From positions 124,001 through 188,000 of the forward strand of contig JAJVIQ010000009.1 of NCBI GenBank assembly GCA_022071965.1: 64,000 nt of DNA, read 5' to 3'. A program made the position numbers and the translations under genes. This document shows positions 1 to 8,971 of the stretch, in pieces. The first letter of the stretch is position 1, and each line of letters opens with the position of its first letter. Origin of the DNA: Gammaproteobacteria bacterium. Its GTDB lineage: Bacteria > Pseudomonadota > Gammaproteobacteria > JAJPIJ01. The notes beneath the pieces were generated by a model that was not told the origin of the DNA, searched no databases, and worked only from the letters and a program-made list of their open reading frames with translations.

Positions 1-2
1 GC

Positions 3-488
3 ACGGCGAGCATCCACTATCACTTCCCGACCAAGGCCCATCTCGCCATGGCGATCGTCGACCGCGTTCGCTATGCGACCGCTGCGGCGGTGGCGGAGAT
101 CGAGGCATCTGTCGCGTCCCCCGGTGAGCGTCTGCGCCGCTACTGCGGTCTATTCCTGCAGACCTGGGGGTCGGGCGATCGGCTCTGCCCGATGTGCATG
201 CTGGCGATGGGCCAGGACGCGATCCCGGCCGAGGTGCAGGGCGGCGTGCGTGATTTCTGGCAGGGCGGGGAGTCCTGGGTCGCCCGGACCGTGCGCGCCG
301 GACAGGCCACGGGCGCGTTCCGCCGCGACCTCGATCCACGGTCCGTAGGCAGGACCTTTGTGGCAGCGCTGGAAGGCGGCATGGTCGCGGCACGCGCCTT
401 CTCGGACCGCACGCGCATGGAAGATGTCATCGAACATCTCATGGATTCGGTGAAGGCCGGGCGAACAGAAGGCGCAAGCACAGTCTAA
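3..488 (+). CDS. TetR-family transcriptional regulator, 5' end missing
   Basis: Only the distal part of a TetR-type repressor is in the window; its start lies left of base 1. Read in frame from base 3, the first residues (ASIHYHFPTKAHLA) are the recognition helix and turn of the TetR helix-turn-helix, with the usual Y-x-F-x-x-K pattern. About 145 residues of mainly helical ligand-binding and dimerisation domain follow, with a Cys pair (CPMCM) near the middle. The ligand cannot be inferred. It ends 22 bases before the metallohydrolase start on the same strand, so it is probably the local regulator of the redox genes that follow (inference). An ATG at 48 is an internal Met, not the start. Confidence 0.85.
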   Translation, partial: TASIHYHFPTKAHLAMAIVDRVRYATAAAVAEIEASVASPGERLRRYCGLFLQTWGSGDRLCPMCMLAMGQDAIPAEVQGGVRDFWQGGESWVARTVRAGQATGAFRRDLDPRSVGRTFVAALEGGMVAARAFSDRTRMEDVIEHLMDSVKAGRTEGASTV

Positions 489-510
489 CCGTATGGAGGC
501 GCACGCCCTG

Positions 511-1482
511 ATGACAGCCCGACAGCCCCGCAATCGACGTGGATACCGCGCCGCGTACGTGTTGACGCTGGTCGTGCCGCTCGCTGCGGGCCTGTCGTAC
601 AGCCTGCGCGGGACCGCCTATACGCCGCCGTTCAACCTCGTGGAGGTCGCGCCGGGCAATTTCGTGCACCTGGGCAGGCAGGTGTCCTTCGAGGATCCCG
701 ATACCGACGATATCGCCAATATCGGCTTCATCGTCGGAGAGAAGTGCGTGGCGGTCGTCGATACCGGGGGTTCGGTGGCCGTGGGACGGGCCCTGAGGGA
801 TGCGATACGCGAGCACACACCGGCACCGATCTGCTACGTCATCAACACCCACTCGCATTTCGATCACTACTTCGGCAACGTCGCCTTCAAGGACGACGGA
901 CCCCAATTCATCGGACACCGGAAACTGCCCGAGGCGCTCGGTGGCGACAATGCCTACGTGCTGGAGCACTTCGGCAGGTATCTCGGAGAGCATCCGAGCA
1001 ACGCCGACATCATCCCGCCCGGCCGGACCGTCGACTCCACGCTGGAGCTGGACCTGGGCGGCAAGACGCTGCGGCTGACGGCCTACCCGACGGCGCACAC
1101 GCACTGCGACCTCTCCGTGCTCGACGTCGGCACCGGCACGCTCTGGCTGGGGGATCTGCTGTTTCGCGAGCGGCTGCCCTCCTTCGACGGAAGCGTGCTG
1201 GGCTGGCTGAAGGTGATCGGCACGCTGGAGCAGGAGCATGGCGTCAAGACGGTGATCCCGGGTCACGGCCCGATCGGCGAGGATCTCGAGGCGGCGTTCG
1301 CCGACGAGAAGCGCTACATGGAAACCGTGGTCTCCGAGGTCAGGGCGCAGATCGCCGACGGCAGGGATATCGACCAGGCGGTGGAGACGGTGGGCCTGTC
1401 CGAACGCGAGCGCTGGCTGTTGTGGGATCAGCAGCACAAGCGCAACGTCTCGCGCGCCTACACGGAACTGGAGTGGGAATGA
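511..1482 (+). CDS. SoxH-like MBL-fold metallohydrolase of a quinoprotein relay system
   Basis: A metallo-beta-lactamase-fold hydrolase with an N-terminal hydrophobic anchor or signal segment (about residues 10-27). The metal motif THSHFDHYFGN gives the HxHxDH ligands, and further ligands are TAHTHCD, the Asp of LWLGDLLF, and PGHGP near the C-terminus. The overall pattern matches the SoxH-like zinc hydrolases found beside quinoprotein dehydrogenases. The next gene encodes the matching SoxYZ-like carrier, which supports that assignment. I chose ATG 511 over ATG 493 because GGAGG at 495-499 lies between the two and is placed to serve 511. The substrate is unknown; a persulfide or thioester on the carrier is a guess. 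Confidence 0.8.
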   Translation: MTARQPRNRRGYRAAYVLTLVVPLAAGLSYSLRGTAYTPPFNLVEVAPGNFVHLGRQVSFEDPDTDDIANIGFIVGEKCVAVVDTGGSVAVGRALRDAIREHTPAPICYVINTHSHFDHYFGNVAFKDDGPQFIGHRKLPEALGGDNAYVLEHFGRYLGEHPSNADIIPPGRTVDSTLELDLGGKTLRLTAYPTAHTHCDLSVLDVGTGTLWLGDLLFRERLPSFDGSVLGWLKVIGTLEQEHGVKTVIPGHGPIGEDLEAAFADEKRYMETVVSEVRAQIADGRDIDQAVETVGLSERERWLLWDQQHKRNVSRAYTELEWE

Positions 1483-1554
1483 GCGGACTTTCATGGCGAT
1501 TGCGGCGCCAGGCGGTGGTCGCGTCGATCACAAACGGAGCTTAGGAGGCACATC

Positions 1555-2439
1555 ATGAACATGCAGACATTCGGGCGCGGCCTCATCGCTGCGCTGGCTT
1601 TTTTCGGCGCCCTGCAGGTAGGGCAGGCCGCGGCGGAGGAGAAGCTCGAGATCGTTCGGCCCAAGGACTTCAAGTCCGACGTGGACCTGTGGGCGACATT
1701 CCTGCGCGATGCCTATTTCAAGGACACGGAGATCATCGAGGACAAGACCGTCATCGACATGAAGACGCCGTATCGCGCCGAGGACGCCGCGGTGACGCCG
1801 GTGTCGATCACCGCGCAGTTCGATCAGTCCCCTGACCGGTACATCGAGAAGCTCTACGTCATCGTCGACAACAATCCCCAGCCGCTGGTCGGGACCTTCC
1901 ATTTCACGCCTGATACCGGGAAGGCCGACCTCGCGCTGCGGGTGCGCATCGATCGCTATACCAACATCCGCGCGGTCGCGGTGCTGAACAACGGCGAGCA
2001 CCACATGGTCACCAATTACGTGAAGGCCTCGGGCGGCTGCTCGGATCCGTTCGGCGGCGACATCTACGAGGCGCTGAAGTCCGCCGGCAAGATGAAATTC
2101 CGCACCGTGGGCGAGATCCTCGCCGATCAGACGCAGCTCGGCCAGTTCAGCATCAGTCACCCGAATTTCACCGGCATGTCGATCAACCAGCGCACGGGCA
2201 ACATCGTGCCGCCGCATTTCGTCAACAGGGTCACGCTGGTCTACAACGACAAGGTGGTGATGAAGGCGGAGACGGGCATCTCCATCAGCCAGGATCCGAG
2301 CTTCCGGTTCTTCTTCAAGCCCGGCAGTGGCGGCACGCTGCGCGCCGACATCGAGGACAGCAAGGGCAACAAGTGGTCCGAGGCCTTCGATGTCACCGAG
2401 GCCCCGGCCACGGCCGTCACCGCCGACAAGGGCACCTGA
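1555..2439 (+). CDS. Fused SoxY-SoxZ-like carrier protein, quinoprotein-associated
   Basis: An exported 294-residue protein. A signal peptide (about residues 1-27, ending AAA-E) is followed by a SoxY-like half ending in ASGGCSDPFGG, whose Cys corresponds to the swinging-arm Cys that carries sulfur intermediates in SoxY. A SoxZ-like immunoglobulin-fold half follows (HPNFTGMSINQRTG to the end). In the classical Sox system SoxY and SoxZ are separate proteins; this fused form is the type found beside quinoprotein (PQQ) dehydrogenases. AGGAGG at 1543-1548 sets the start. It follows the metallohydrolase with a 72-base gap, and the transcription unit ends at the strong terminator downstream. No quinoprotein dehydrogenase is visible in the window. 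Confidence 0.85.
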   Translation: MNMQTFGRGLIAALAFFGALQVGQAAAEEKLEIVRPKDFKSDVDLWATFLRDAYFKDTEIIEDKTVIDMKTPYRAEDAAVTPVSITAQFDQSPDRYIEKLYVIVDNNPQPLVGTFHFTPDTGKADLALRVRIDRYTNIRAVAVLNNGEHHMVTNYVKASGGCSDPFGGDIYEALKSAGKMKFRTVGEILADQTQLGQFSISHPNFTGMSINQRTGNIVPPHFVNRVTLVYNDKVVMKAETGISISQDPSFRFFFKPGSGGTLRADIEDSKGNKWSEAFDVTEAPATAVTADKGT

Positions 2440-2464
2440 CGGCCCACCGGCATCATGCGTTGAA

Positions 2465-2494
2465 CGAGGGGCGCTTCGGCGCCCCTCGGGTTTT
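2465..2494 (+). terminator. Rho-independent terminator after the SoxYZ-like gene
   Basis: A perfect 10-bp stem (CGAGGGGCGC and GCGCCCCTCG) is closed by a TTCG tetraloop and followed by GGTTTT. It starts 26 bases after the SoxYZ-like stop codon, so it ends that transcription unit. Confidence 0.85.
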
Positions 2495-2596
2495 GGGCCT
2501 CCCGTCGGCCCGACCCGCGCCTGCATCAGGGCGGTGGTCCTGCGCCTCCGGCGCGGCTTATCATGACGCTCATAAGAAGAATTCCAGCCGCCGCCC

Positions 2597-4156
2597 ATGG
2601 TCCGCCCATTTTCCAGTTTCGGATTCCGCCAGCTGACCGGATGGATGCTGGGGCCGCTGTGCCTGATGTTCTGCGGCCTCTACGGTCCGGAATGGGGTAT
2701 GAGCGTGCAGCAGGCATGGACCGCCGGCACGGTGGCGCTGATGACGATCTGGTGGATCACCGAGCCCGTGCCCCTGTGGGCGACCGCCTGCGTGCCGCTG
2801 TTCGTGTTTCCGGCGATCAAGGTGGCGCCGCTGTTCGGTGTCGCACTGCAGTACACCGACCCGGTGAATTTTCTTTTCCTGGGCGGCATGTTGATCGCCG
2901 CCTCGATGCAGCAATGGGGACTGCACAGGCGCATCGCCCTGGCGATCGTCGACGCCATCGGCGCCAGTCCCCGCCGCATCGTCCTGGGATTCATGCTGGG
3001 GACCGCATTCATCAGCATGTGGGTCTCCAATACCGCCACCGCGATGATGATGTACCCCATCGGCATGGCGGTCCTCATCAGGCTGCGCGAGCAGCGCGTG
3101 GACGAGGTTCTGCTCGCCAGGTTCGGGCTCGCGCTCATGCTCGGCATCGCCTATGCCGCGAGCATCGGCGGGATCGGCACCAAGATCGGAACGGCGCCCA
3201 ATCTCGTGTTCGTGAAGCTCGCGGATCCGCTGCTGAGCCACGACGTGGATTTCCTGACGTGGCTGAAGGTGGGCGTACCGATCGTGGCCATTGCGTTGCC
3301 CCTGGTCTGGCTGTACCTGGTGCGGGTGGCCGCGCCGATCCCCGCCGCCGGATTTCTCGACAGCGCCGCCTATATTGCCGAGGAACGGCAGCGCCTCGGA
3401 GCGATGAACCCCGGCGAACGGATCGCGCTCGTGGCATTTCTCGCGGCCGCGTGGCTGTGGATATTCCGCAAGGACATCGAGCTGAGCGGGTTCGTGATAC
3501 CGGGCTGGTGGGGCCTGGTGACCTGGAGCTGGCCCGACGTCATAGGCGTACCCCTGGAGTCCCTGCCGGCGCCGCTCGCCAGGCTGCTGGCGCAGGATGT
3601 GGGCGATGCGGCGGTGGCGATGGCGGTGGGCACGCTGCTGCTTTTCATCCCGGTTCCGGGCCAGCCGGCGCGCAGGGCGCTGAGCCTGCGCAACGCCTTG
3701 CGCGTCCCCTGGAGCCTGCTCGTGCTGCTGGGCGGCGGATTCGCGATGGCCTACGGCATACAGCAGAGCGGACTGTCGGACTGGGTGGGGGGCTGGCTGC
3801 GCGACCTCGATCAGCTGCCGCCTCTGCTGCTCATCCTGTGCGTGTGCCTCATCACGGTGATCCTGACCGAGGTGGCGTCCAACACCGCGACCGCCAACAT
3901 CATCCTGCCGATGCTCATCGCGCTCGCCCCCGAGATCGGCCGCAGTCCCGCGCCGCTGATGATGGCGGCCACCATTGCCGCGTCATTCGGCTTCATGCTG
4001 CCTGCAGGCACGCCGCCGAACGCCATCGTGTTCTCCAGCGGCTACATCACGGTTCCGCAGATGGCGCGCAGCGGGCTGCTGATCGATCTCCTCGGAGCGG
4101 TGCTGGTCGCACTGATGTGCTACGCCCTGGCACCCTGGGCGCTGGGGCTCATCTGA
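2597..4156 (+). CDS. DASS/SLC13-family sodium:anion (dicarboxylate-type) symporter
   Basis: A polytopic membrane protein of 519 residues with about a dozen hydrophobic segments. It shows the internal two-fold repeat of the divalent anion:sodium symporters: two Ser-Asn-Thr substrate/Na+ motifs (WVSNTATAMMMYPIG and EVASNTATANIILPM), each followed by a second signature (GGIGTKIGTAPNLVF and FMLPAGTPPNAIVF). Family members import dicarboxylates, citrate or sulfate with sodium. The exact substrate cannot be read from sequence, but C4-dicarboxylates fit the general family and the two fumarases a few kb away (weak inference). It faces relA tail to tail with a 24-base gap. The ribosome site before ATG 2597 is weak. 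Confidence 0.85.
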   Translation: MVRPFSSFGFRQLTGWMLGPLCLMFCGLYGPEWGMSVQQAWTAGTVALMTIWWITEPVPLWATACVPLFVFPAIKVAPLFGVALQYTDPVNFLFLGGMLIAASMQQWGLHRRIALAIVDAIGASPRRIVLGFMLGTAFISMWVSNTATAMMMYPIGMAVLIRLREQRVDEVLLARFGLALMLGIAYAASIGGIGTKIGTAPNLVFVKLADPLLSHDVDFLTWLKVGVPIVAIALPLVWLYLVRVAAPIPAAGFLDSAAYIAEERQRLGAMNPGERIALVAFLAAAWLWIFRKDIELSGFVIPGWWGLVTWSWPDVIGVPLESLPAPLARLLAQDVGDAAVAMAVGTLLLFIPVPGQPARRALSLRNALRVPWSLLVLLGGGFAMAYGIQQSGLSDWVGGWLRDLDQLPPLLLILCVCLITVILTEVASNTATANIILPMLIALAPEIGRSPAPLMMAATIAASFGFMLPAGTPPNAIVFSSGYITVPQMARSGLLIDLLGAVLVALMCYALAPWALGLI

Positions 4157-4180
4157 GCGCCAGCGGCAACGCGCCTCGCC

Positions 4181-6343
4181 TCAGGCGCGCCGCCGGGCGT
4201 GCAGGACGTCCTTGATGCGCTCCAGTCGACGCATGATGTGTTCCAGCTGACGTACGTCGGCGACCAGCACGGTGAATATCATGTGCGCCTTGCCGGATCT
4301 GGCGTCGCTGTAGGACTTGACGGCCACGATGTCGACCTTCTGGTTGCTGAGCATGTCGGAGACGTCGCGCAGCAGCCCGCGGCGGTCGTTGGCCTCGATG
4401 TCGATACTGACCCGATGGTGGGCGCCGGCACTCTCGCCCCAGCTCACCTCGACGATGCGCTCGGGGCGCTCGCGAATCAGCTTCGCCAGGTTCGCGCAGG
4501 TGGCGCGGTGTATCGACACGCCCTGGCCCACGGTGATGTAACCGCCGATCGGCTCGCCAGGCACCGGACTGCAGCAGCGCGCGGTCCGCGTCATTACGTC
4601 GGTCGCACCCAGGACGATGACTTCGCCGTACCCGTCGCCGGCGGCCCGCCGTGCTGCCGTCGGCACCTGCGCCTCTTCGCGCACTGTCTGCCTGGCCGGC
4701 TGCAGGGCCTGCGCGAGGTGCGCGGGAGTGAGATCGCCGCGCCCGAGCGCGGCCAGCAGGTCGTCGGCATCCGCCAGGTGCAGCGCGCGGGCCAGCTCCG
4801 CGGTATTGACGGCATCGAGCCCGAGGCGTTTCAGGTCGCGATCGAGCGCGGCGCGCCCCTGGACGATATGCTGGGCGCGCTCCCGCTCGCGGAACCATCG
4901 GCGTACCTTGGCCCGGGCGCCGGCGGTCTTGAGGTAGCCGAGCGCGGGGTTCAGCCAGTCCCGGCTCGGCCCGCCCTCCCGCCCCGTGAGGATCTCCACC
5001 GTCGAGCCGCTGGCGAGCGCCTGCGCCAGCGGCAGGATGGTCCCGCCGGATTTCGCGCCGCGGCACTGGTGACCGACATCGGTGTGCACGGCGTAGGCGA
5101 AATCGAGCGCGGTCGCCCCGATCGGCAGGTCGATGATGCGCCCCTGCGGGGTGAGCACGTAGATGCGGTCGTGAAACGCGATGTGGCGGAAGCGCTCGAA
5201 GAGATCATTGCCGCTGCCGGGCTCGTCGGATTCGACGTGTTCCAGCAGGCGCCGGGACCATGCCGAGAAGTCCGCCTTGCGCTCCTTGTAATGCCAGTGT
5301 GCCGCGACGCCGAGCTCGGCATGGCGGTGCATGGCGTGGGTGCGGACCTGGATCTCGATGGTGCGGCCCTCCGGGCCGACCACCGCGGTGTGCAGCGACT
5401 GGTAGCGGTTGTCCTTGGGGCGGGCGATGTAGTCGTCGAACTCGCTGGGGAGGGGCGCCCAGAGACTGTGGATCAGGCCGAGTGCGGCGTAGCAGTCCGC
5501 GACCTCGTTGACGACCACGCGAAAGCCGATGGAATCGAAGATGGCCTCCATCCCGACGTTCTTGCGACGCATCTTCTTCCAGATGCTGTAGATGTGCTTG
5601 GGCCGTCCGCTGACCTCGCTGCGTATGCCGGCGCGGCTGAGCTCGAACATCAGGAGATCGAGCACCCGGCGCACGTAGGCGTCGCGTGTCTCGCGCTGTT
5701 CGTTCAACTGGCTGGCGAGCTCGCAGTAGGTCGCCGGATCCACGAAGCGGAACGAGAGATCCTCCAGCTCCCACTTCAGCTGCCACACGCCCAGCCGGTT
5801 GGCAAGCGGCGCGAAGATGTCCAGGGTCTCCTTGCCGAGGCGCCGCCGCGTATCGTCGTCGGCACGCTTGGCGGCGCGCAGTTCGCAGAGCTGCCGCGCC
5901 AGGCGCACGAGGACGACGCGCGGGTCCTCCGCCATGGTGAGCAGCATGCGCCGCAGGCGGTCGGCCTGCGCGGCCTCCACCGCGGTGCGGCGCAACTCCT
6001 TGAGCACGGAGATGCGCTCGGCCTCCCTGAGCAGCCGGGCGACGCCGGCGCCGACGCGTTCCTCGACGAGGTCGGCGTCCATCTCCCCGTACTCGTACAG
6101 CGGCAGCAGCAGGCCGGCGGCGAGCGTCTCGGCGTCAAGGTCCAGCGCCTCCAGGACGCTGACGCATTCCAGTCCCTGCGTTCGGCAGGTGTCCAGGGCG
6201 GGATTGGCGTCCGCACGCTCGCGCAGGACGAGCTCGGCGCGCCGCACGGGCTCGAGGTGCTCGGCCGCCATGCGCCTGGCGACGATCTCGCTGGCCCCGA
6301 GTACGGGCGGCGGCAGCAGCTCGAGGGGGCGTAGCTCGCTCAC
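4181..6343 (-). CDS. relA: GTP pyrophosphokinase RelA, (p)ppGpp synthetase I
   Basis: A stringent-response alarmone synthetase of 720 residues (E. coli RelA is 744). The N-terminal HD hydrolase domain is degenerate: where bifunctional enzymes have the HD-V-E-D-T motif this one reads LDAETLAAGLLLPLYEYG, so hydrolysis is not expected. The synthetase domain has GRPKHIYSIWKKM, the acidic ExDD motif (SEFDDYIARPKDNRYQSLHT) typical of synthetase-only RelA, and the catalytic Glu in IEIQVRT. A TGS domain (RIYVLTPQGRIIDLPIGAT), a Cys-containing zinc-finger region and a C-terminal ACT domain complete it. Translation starts at a GTG, preceded by AGGAT. Activation by uncharged tRNA on the ribosome is known for the family. 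Confidence 0.95.
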   Translation of the reverse strand: MSELRPLELLPPPVLGASEIVARRMAAEHLEPVRRAELVLRERADANPALDTCRTQGLECVSVLEALDLDAETLAAGLLLPLYEYGEMDADLVEERVGAGVARLLREAERISVLKELRRTAVEAAQADRLRRMLLTMAEDPRVVLVRLARQLCELRAAKRADDDTRRRLGKETLDIFAPLANRLGVWQLKWELEDLSFRFVDPATYCELASQLNEQRETRDAYVRRVLDLLMFELSRAGIRSEVSGRPKHIYSIWKKMRRKNVGMEAIFDSIGFRVVVNEVADCYAALGLIHSLWAPLPSEFDDYIARPKDNRYQSLHTAVVGPEGRTIEIQVRTHAMHRHAELGVAAHWHYKERKADFSAWSRRLLEHVESDEPGSGNDLFERFRHIAFHDRIYVLTPQGRIIDLPIGATALDFAYAVHTDVGHQCRGAKSGGTILPLAQALASGSTVEILTGREGGPSRDWLNPALGYLKTAGARAKVRRWFRERERAQHIVQGRAALDRDLKRLGLDAVNTAELARALHLADADDLLAALGRGDLTPAHLAQALQPARQTVREEAQVPTAARRAAGDGYGEVIVLGATDVMTRTARCCSPVPGEPIGGYITVGQGVSIHRATCANLAKLIRERPERIVEVSWGESAGAHHRVSIDIEANDRRGLLRDVSDMLSNQKVDIVAVKSYSDARSGKAHMIFTVLVADVRQLEHIMRRLERIKDVLHARRRA

Positions 6344-6452
6344 AGACTGATCCTAGCCCATGTGGAGGCCGCGGATTGTGCGTCCGGGCTCACCAGCGGC
6401 GGGGCTGGATATCCTGGGGGGCAGGATCGCCGGGGCGCGGGCGCCCGCGCGC

Positions 6453-7478
6453 TCAGCGCCCCCATTCCGCCGGTCGCCAGCGCAGACCTGCGGCGATGAG
6501 ACGCTGCAGCAGGGCCTTGTAAGGGACACCGGCGTGCTCGGCGGAGTCCGCGAAATCCTCGCCCCGGGCGATCTGCGGATTGGGATTGGCCTCGATGACG
6601 TAAACACGGTGCTGCCGGTCCATGCGAAGGTCGATGCGCGCATAGCCGTTCAGACCGAGGATGCGGAAGACGCGACGCGCCAGATGCCGCAGCTTCTCCG
6701 CCATGCCCTCGGGCAGGTTGCGTGCCTCGCGCGAGGTGATCCGGTACTTGTCCTGGTATTTGCGCGACCATTTCACCCGCTGCGTGGCAATCCGCCGCGC
6801 CTCGTCCGGCAGGTTGTCCATGACCAGCTCCCAGACCGGAAAGACCTGCAGATGCTGATTGCCGAGCACCGACACGTACAGTTCCCGGCCCTCGATGTAG
6901 CGCTCGACGATCGCCCCGGTGCTCACGCTGTTGTGCACGAACCCGACACGTTCCCGCAGTCGTTCGTCGTCCTCCACGATCGAAGCCTGGGAAATGCCCA
7001 GGGAGGCCTCCTCGGATACCGACTTGACGATCAGCGGAAACTCCAGGTGCCTTGGCCTGCGCACCGGGCGACCCATCGGTACGACCATGAAGTCCGGACT
7101 CGGGATGCGGTGGTAGTGCAGGATCTTCTTCGACAGCGCCTTGTCCCGGGCGAGCATCAGGCCGCGCGGATTGCAGCCGGTGTACGGCATCCTGAGGAGC
7201 TCCAGGTAGGAGACGACGTTCTGGTCGTAGACCGCCACGCCGTCGAACTCCTCCAGGAGATTGAACGCGATGTGCGGTTTCCATCCCTCGATCGCCTGGC
7301 GGATCACGCCCAGGTCGTTGCGCACCCCCAGCGCGCGGACCTCGTGGCCGATCTCCCGCAGCGTGTTGACGACGTCGTACTCGGTGCGCCACTGTGCAGA
7401 GGCGAGATCCACGCCCGTGACCTCCTCCGGCGGCACGAGGTCCGCGTGCATGAGCGCGAGTATGCGAAGCCTCTTCAT
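6453..7478 (-). CDS. ATP-grasp ligase (D-Ala-D-Ala ligase-like)
   Basis: About 341 residues with the ATP-grasp fold. LIVKSVSEEASLGISQ is the phosphate-binding lysine and glycine-rich loop, ERYIEGRELYVSVLG is the central ATP-grasp strand, and RIDLRMD with YVIEANPNPQ carries the metal-binding acidic and Asn residues near the C-terminus. The pattern is that of D-alanine-D-alanine ligase relatives, but the substrate is unknown. The ATG overlaps the stop of the upstream zinc-peptidase gene (ATGA), so the two are translationally coupled and probably act on one pathway. No longer N-terminus is needed: the upstream frame is the 3' end of that peptidase gene. Role possibilities include a peptide or carboxylate-amine ligase; none is proven. 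Confidence 0.8.
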   Translation of the reverse strand: MKRLRILALMHADLVPPEEVTGVDLASAQWRTEYDVVNTLREIGHEVRALGVRNDLGVIRQAIEGWKPHIAFNLLEEFDGVAVYDQNVVSYLELLRMPYTGCNPRGLMLARDKALSKKILHYHRIPSPDFMVVPMGRPVRRPRHLEFPLIVKSVSEEASLGISQASIVEDDERLRERVGFVHNSVSTGAIVERYIEGRELYVSVLGNQHLQVFPVWELVMDNLPDEARRIATQRVKWSRKYQDKYRITSREARNLPEGMAEKLRHLARRVFRILGLNGYARIDLRMDRQHRVYVIEANPNPQIARGEDFADSAEHAGVPYKALLQRLIAAGLRWRPAEWGR

Positions 7479-8536
7479 AACGCCACCCGTTGCCTGCCGC
7501 TGTGCATGTTGTTCATGGTCTGAACGGTCAGCAGCAGGATGAAGTCGTGACGCGCCTGATCCTCCGGCACCGCCAGGCGCAGGTTGCGCTCGCGGCAACG
7601 ATCGATCATGCCGCCGAGGACCTGGTCGATGGTGTACTGGTAGGCGCCCGTCCAGTCGGCGACCTTGCGCCTGGCCTCCTTGCGGATGCGCGCGAGAAAC
7701 GTGGCCGCGTGCGTGTTGGCGGCATGGTGGGCGGAGTCCGAGAAGATGCGCCCGAGGGCGTCGTCATAGAACGTGGGATGGACCTGGCCGTAGTGCGCGC
7801 GGCGGCGACGGTAGTGTTCGCGCAGCGTGGTGCGCAGCTCCGACAAGGGTTCAATGATCTCGTGGCTGGCCACCCGCGGCGGCTTGCCTGCCAGGGTATG
7901 CATGAGTTGATCGACGTACTCGAGCTTGCGCAACGCCGGCCATCCCTTGTAGCGCTCGCGCCATTCGGAGTCCGGCTGCAGCCATACCGCGAAGGTCTCG
8001 GCGAAGTCCTCGTCGGGATGTGCCTGCGCGTACCAGCGGTCCAGGTGCAGGACGAACCGTTTGCTGTAGGGCTTCGGCGTGTACCAGTCGGGGTAGGGGA
8101 CCGAGGACTTGCCGAACAGCTTCTGCCGCAGCGGGCGCCGTCGCAGCAGATAGGCGTTCTCGATGGCGTGGCCGGTCTCGTGCCGCAGGATCTGCATGCA
8201 CCAGTCCTGCGCGCCGCCCTCGACCTCGAGCATCTGGTTCAGCTCCAGTCGCGCCAGCCGCGAATGCGCGAGGTAAAACGGCACGGCGATGCCGGGAACG
8301 CCGTCGGGACTGAACCACTCGGCGGACAGCCAGAAGTGGGGCCGGAAGCCGATGCCTCTCGCCGCGAGCTCCCCGGACAGCCGCTCGATGCATTCGGCGA
8401 CCGGAGTGCCTTCGATGGCGAGATCGAGGTCGCACAGGCGCAGTTCGAGCAGCTGTTCGTCCGACCAGCCCGCCCACTGATCGGGCGCCAGCCTCTTGTT
8501 GCGGGAACCTGGACGTGCGCGTCGAGCCACCGGCAC
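7475..8536 (-). CDS. Putative zinc-binding metallopeptidase
   Basis: A 353-residue soluble protein with the zincin motif HETGH at about residues 118-122 and a downstream EDFAETFAVWL that would supply the third zinc ligand, as in proteins annotated putative zinc-binding metallopeptidase. No signal peptide is seen, so it should be cytoplasmic. A basic N-terminus (ARRARPGSRNKR) precedes the conserved part. The start is a GTG with a poor ribosome site, so the N-terminus is uncertain. Its stop overlaps the ATP-grasp start by the ATGA arrangement. Pairing of this peptidase type with an ATP-grasp ligase suggests a peptide-modification or cell-wall-related step (inference only). Confidence 0.75.
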   Translation of the reverse strand: MPVARRARPGSRNKRLAPDQWAGWSDEQLLELRLCDLDLAIEGTPVAECIERLSGELAARGIGFRPHFWLSAEWFSPDGVPGIAVPFYLAHSRLARLELNQMLEVEGGAQDWCMQILRHETGHAIENAYLLRRRPLRQKLFGKSSVPYPDWYTPKPYSKRFVLHLDRWYAQAHPDEDFAETFAVWLQPDSEWRERYKGWPALRKLEYVDQLMHTLAGKPPRVASHEIIEPLSELRTTLREHYRRRRAHYGQVHPTFYDDALGRIFSDSAHHAANTHAATFLARIRKEARRKVADWTGAYQYTIDQVLGGMIDRCRERNLRLAVPEDQARHDFILLLTVQTMNNMHSGRQRVAL

Positions 8537-8677
8537 GGAGCATAGGAGATCGTTCAGCCTTTGCCAATCGCGCGCGCCTGCCGTTCTTGGCCGACGACCC
8601 GCCGCGTCGCGGCCCAGCGCGCTCGACGCCGACGGGCCGCGGCGCCCGTGCGGGGGTTCGCCGTCCTGGGCGGAGTA

Positions 8678-8971
8678 TCAGACCCGGAAGACGTACTCTC
8701 TGCCGGCCTCGCCGAGCAGCTGCGAGATGGGTGCCCGAAGATTCTCCTCCCGGGTCCATCGCTTCATCGATGCGATGTCGTCGTGAACGAAGGCGCCGCG
8801 TACGACCAGGCAGCCGCCGCCTCGTAGGGGCGCGGCGGCGCCCTCCGAATGATCCGGGTCAAACGGCCGCAGCCGGATGACGCGATCGGCGCGGGTGCGC
8901 CTCGAACCCCCCGGCGACGGTCGGGACTCGGCACCGGAGGAGACCGGCAGGTATTCCGCAACCCGAATTCG
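8678..8971 (-). other. Unassigned open frame after the START-domain gene, coding-like, no canonical start
   Basis: Directly after the START-domain stop, in the same frame, 97 codons remain open down to a TGA at 8680-8678. The inferred peptide looks like real protein (for example VIRLRPFDPDHSEG, LVVRGAFVHDDIASMKRW and GEAGREYVFRV) and the codons mostly end in G or C as in neighbouring genes. No ATG or GTG opens it; the only ATG, at 8767, would give a 29-residue product. It could be a small gene with an unusual start, the severed C-terminus of a longer protein, or chance openness in GC-rich DNA. The rest of the 8537-8971 stretch shows nothing else I can support. Confidence 0.3.

Noticed and set aside
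493-1482. ATG 493 as the start of the metallohydrolase
   Set aside because: The GGAGG ribosome site lies after it, so ATG 511 is favoured.
6435-6450. A 16-base palindrome after the ATP-grasp gene as a terminator
   Set aside because: It has no T-run on the relevant strand and GC palindromes are common in this DNA.
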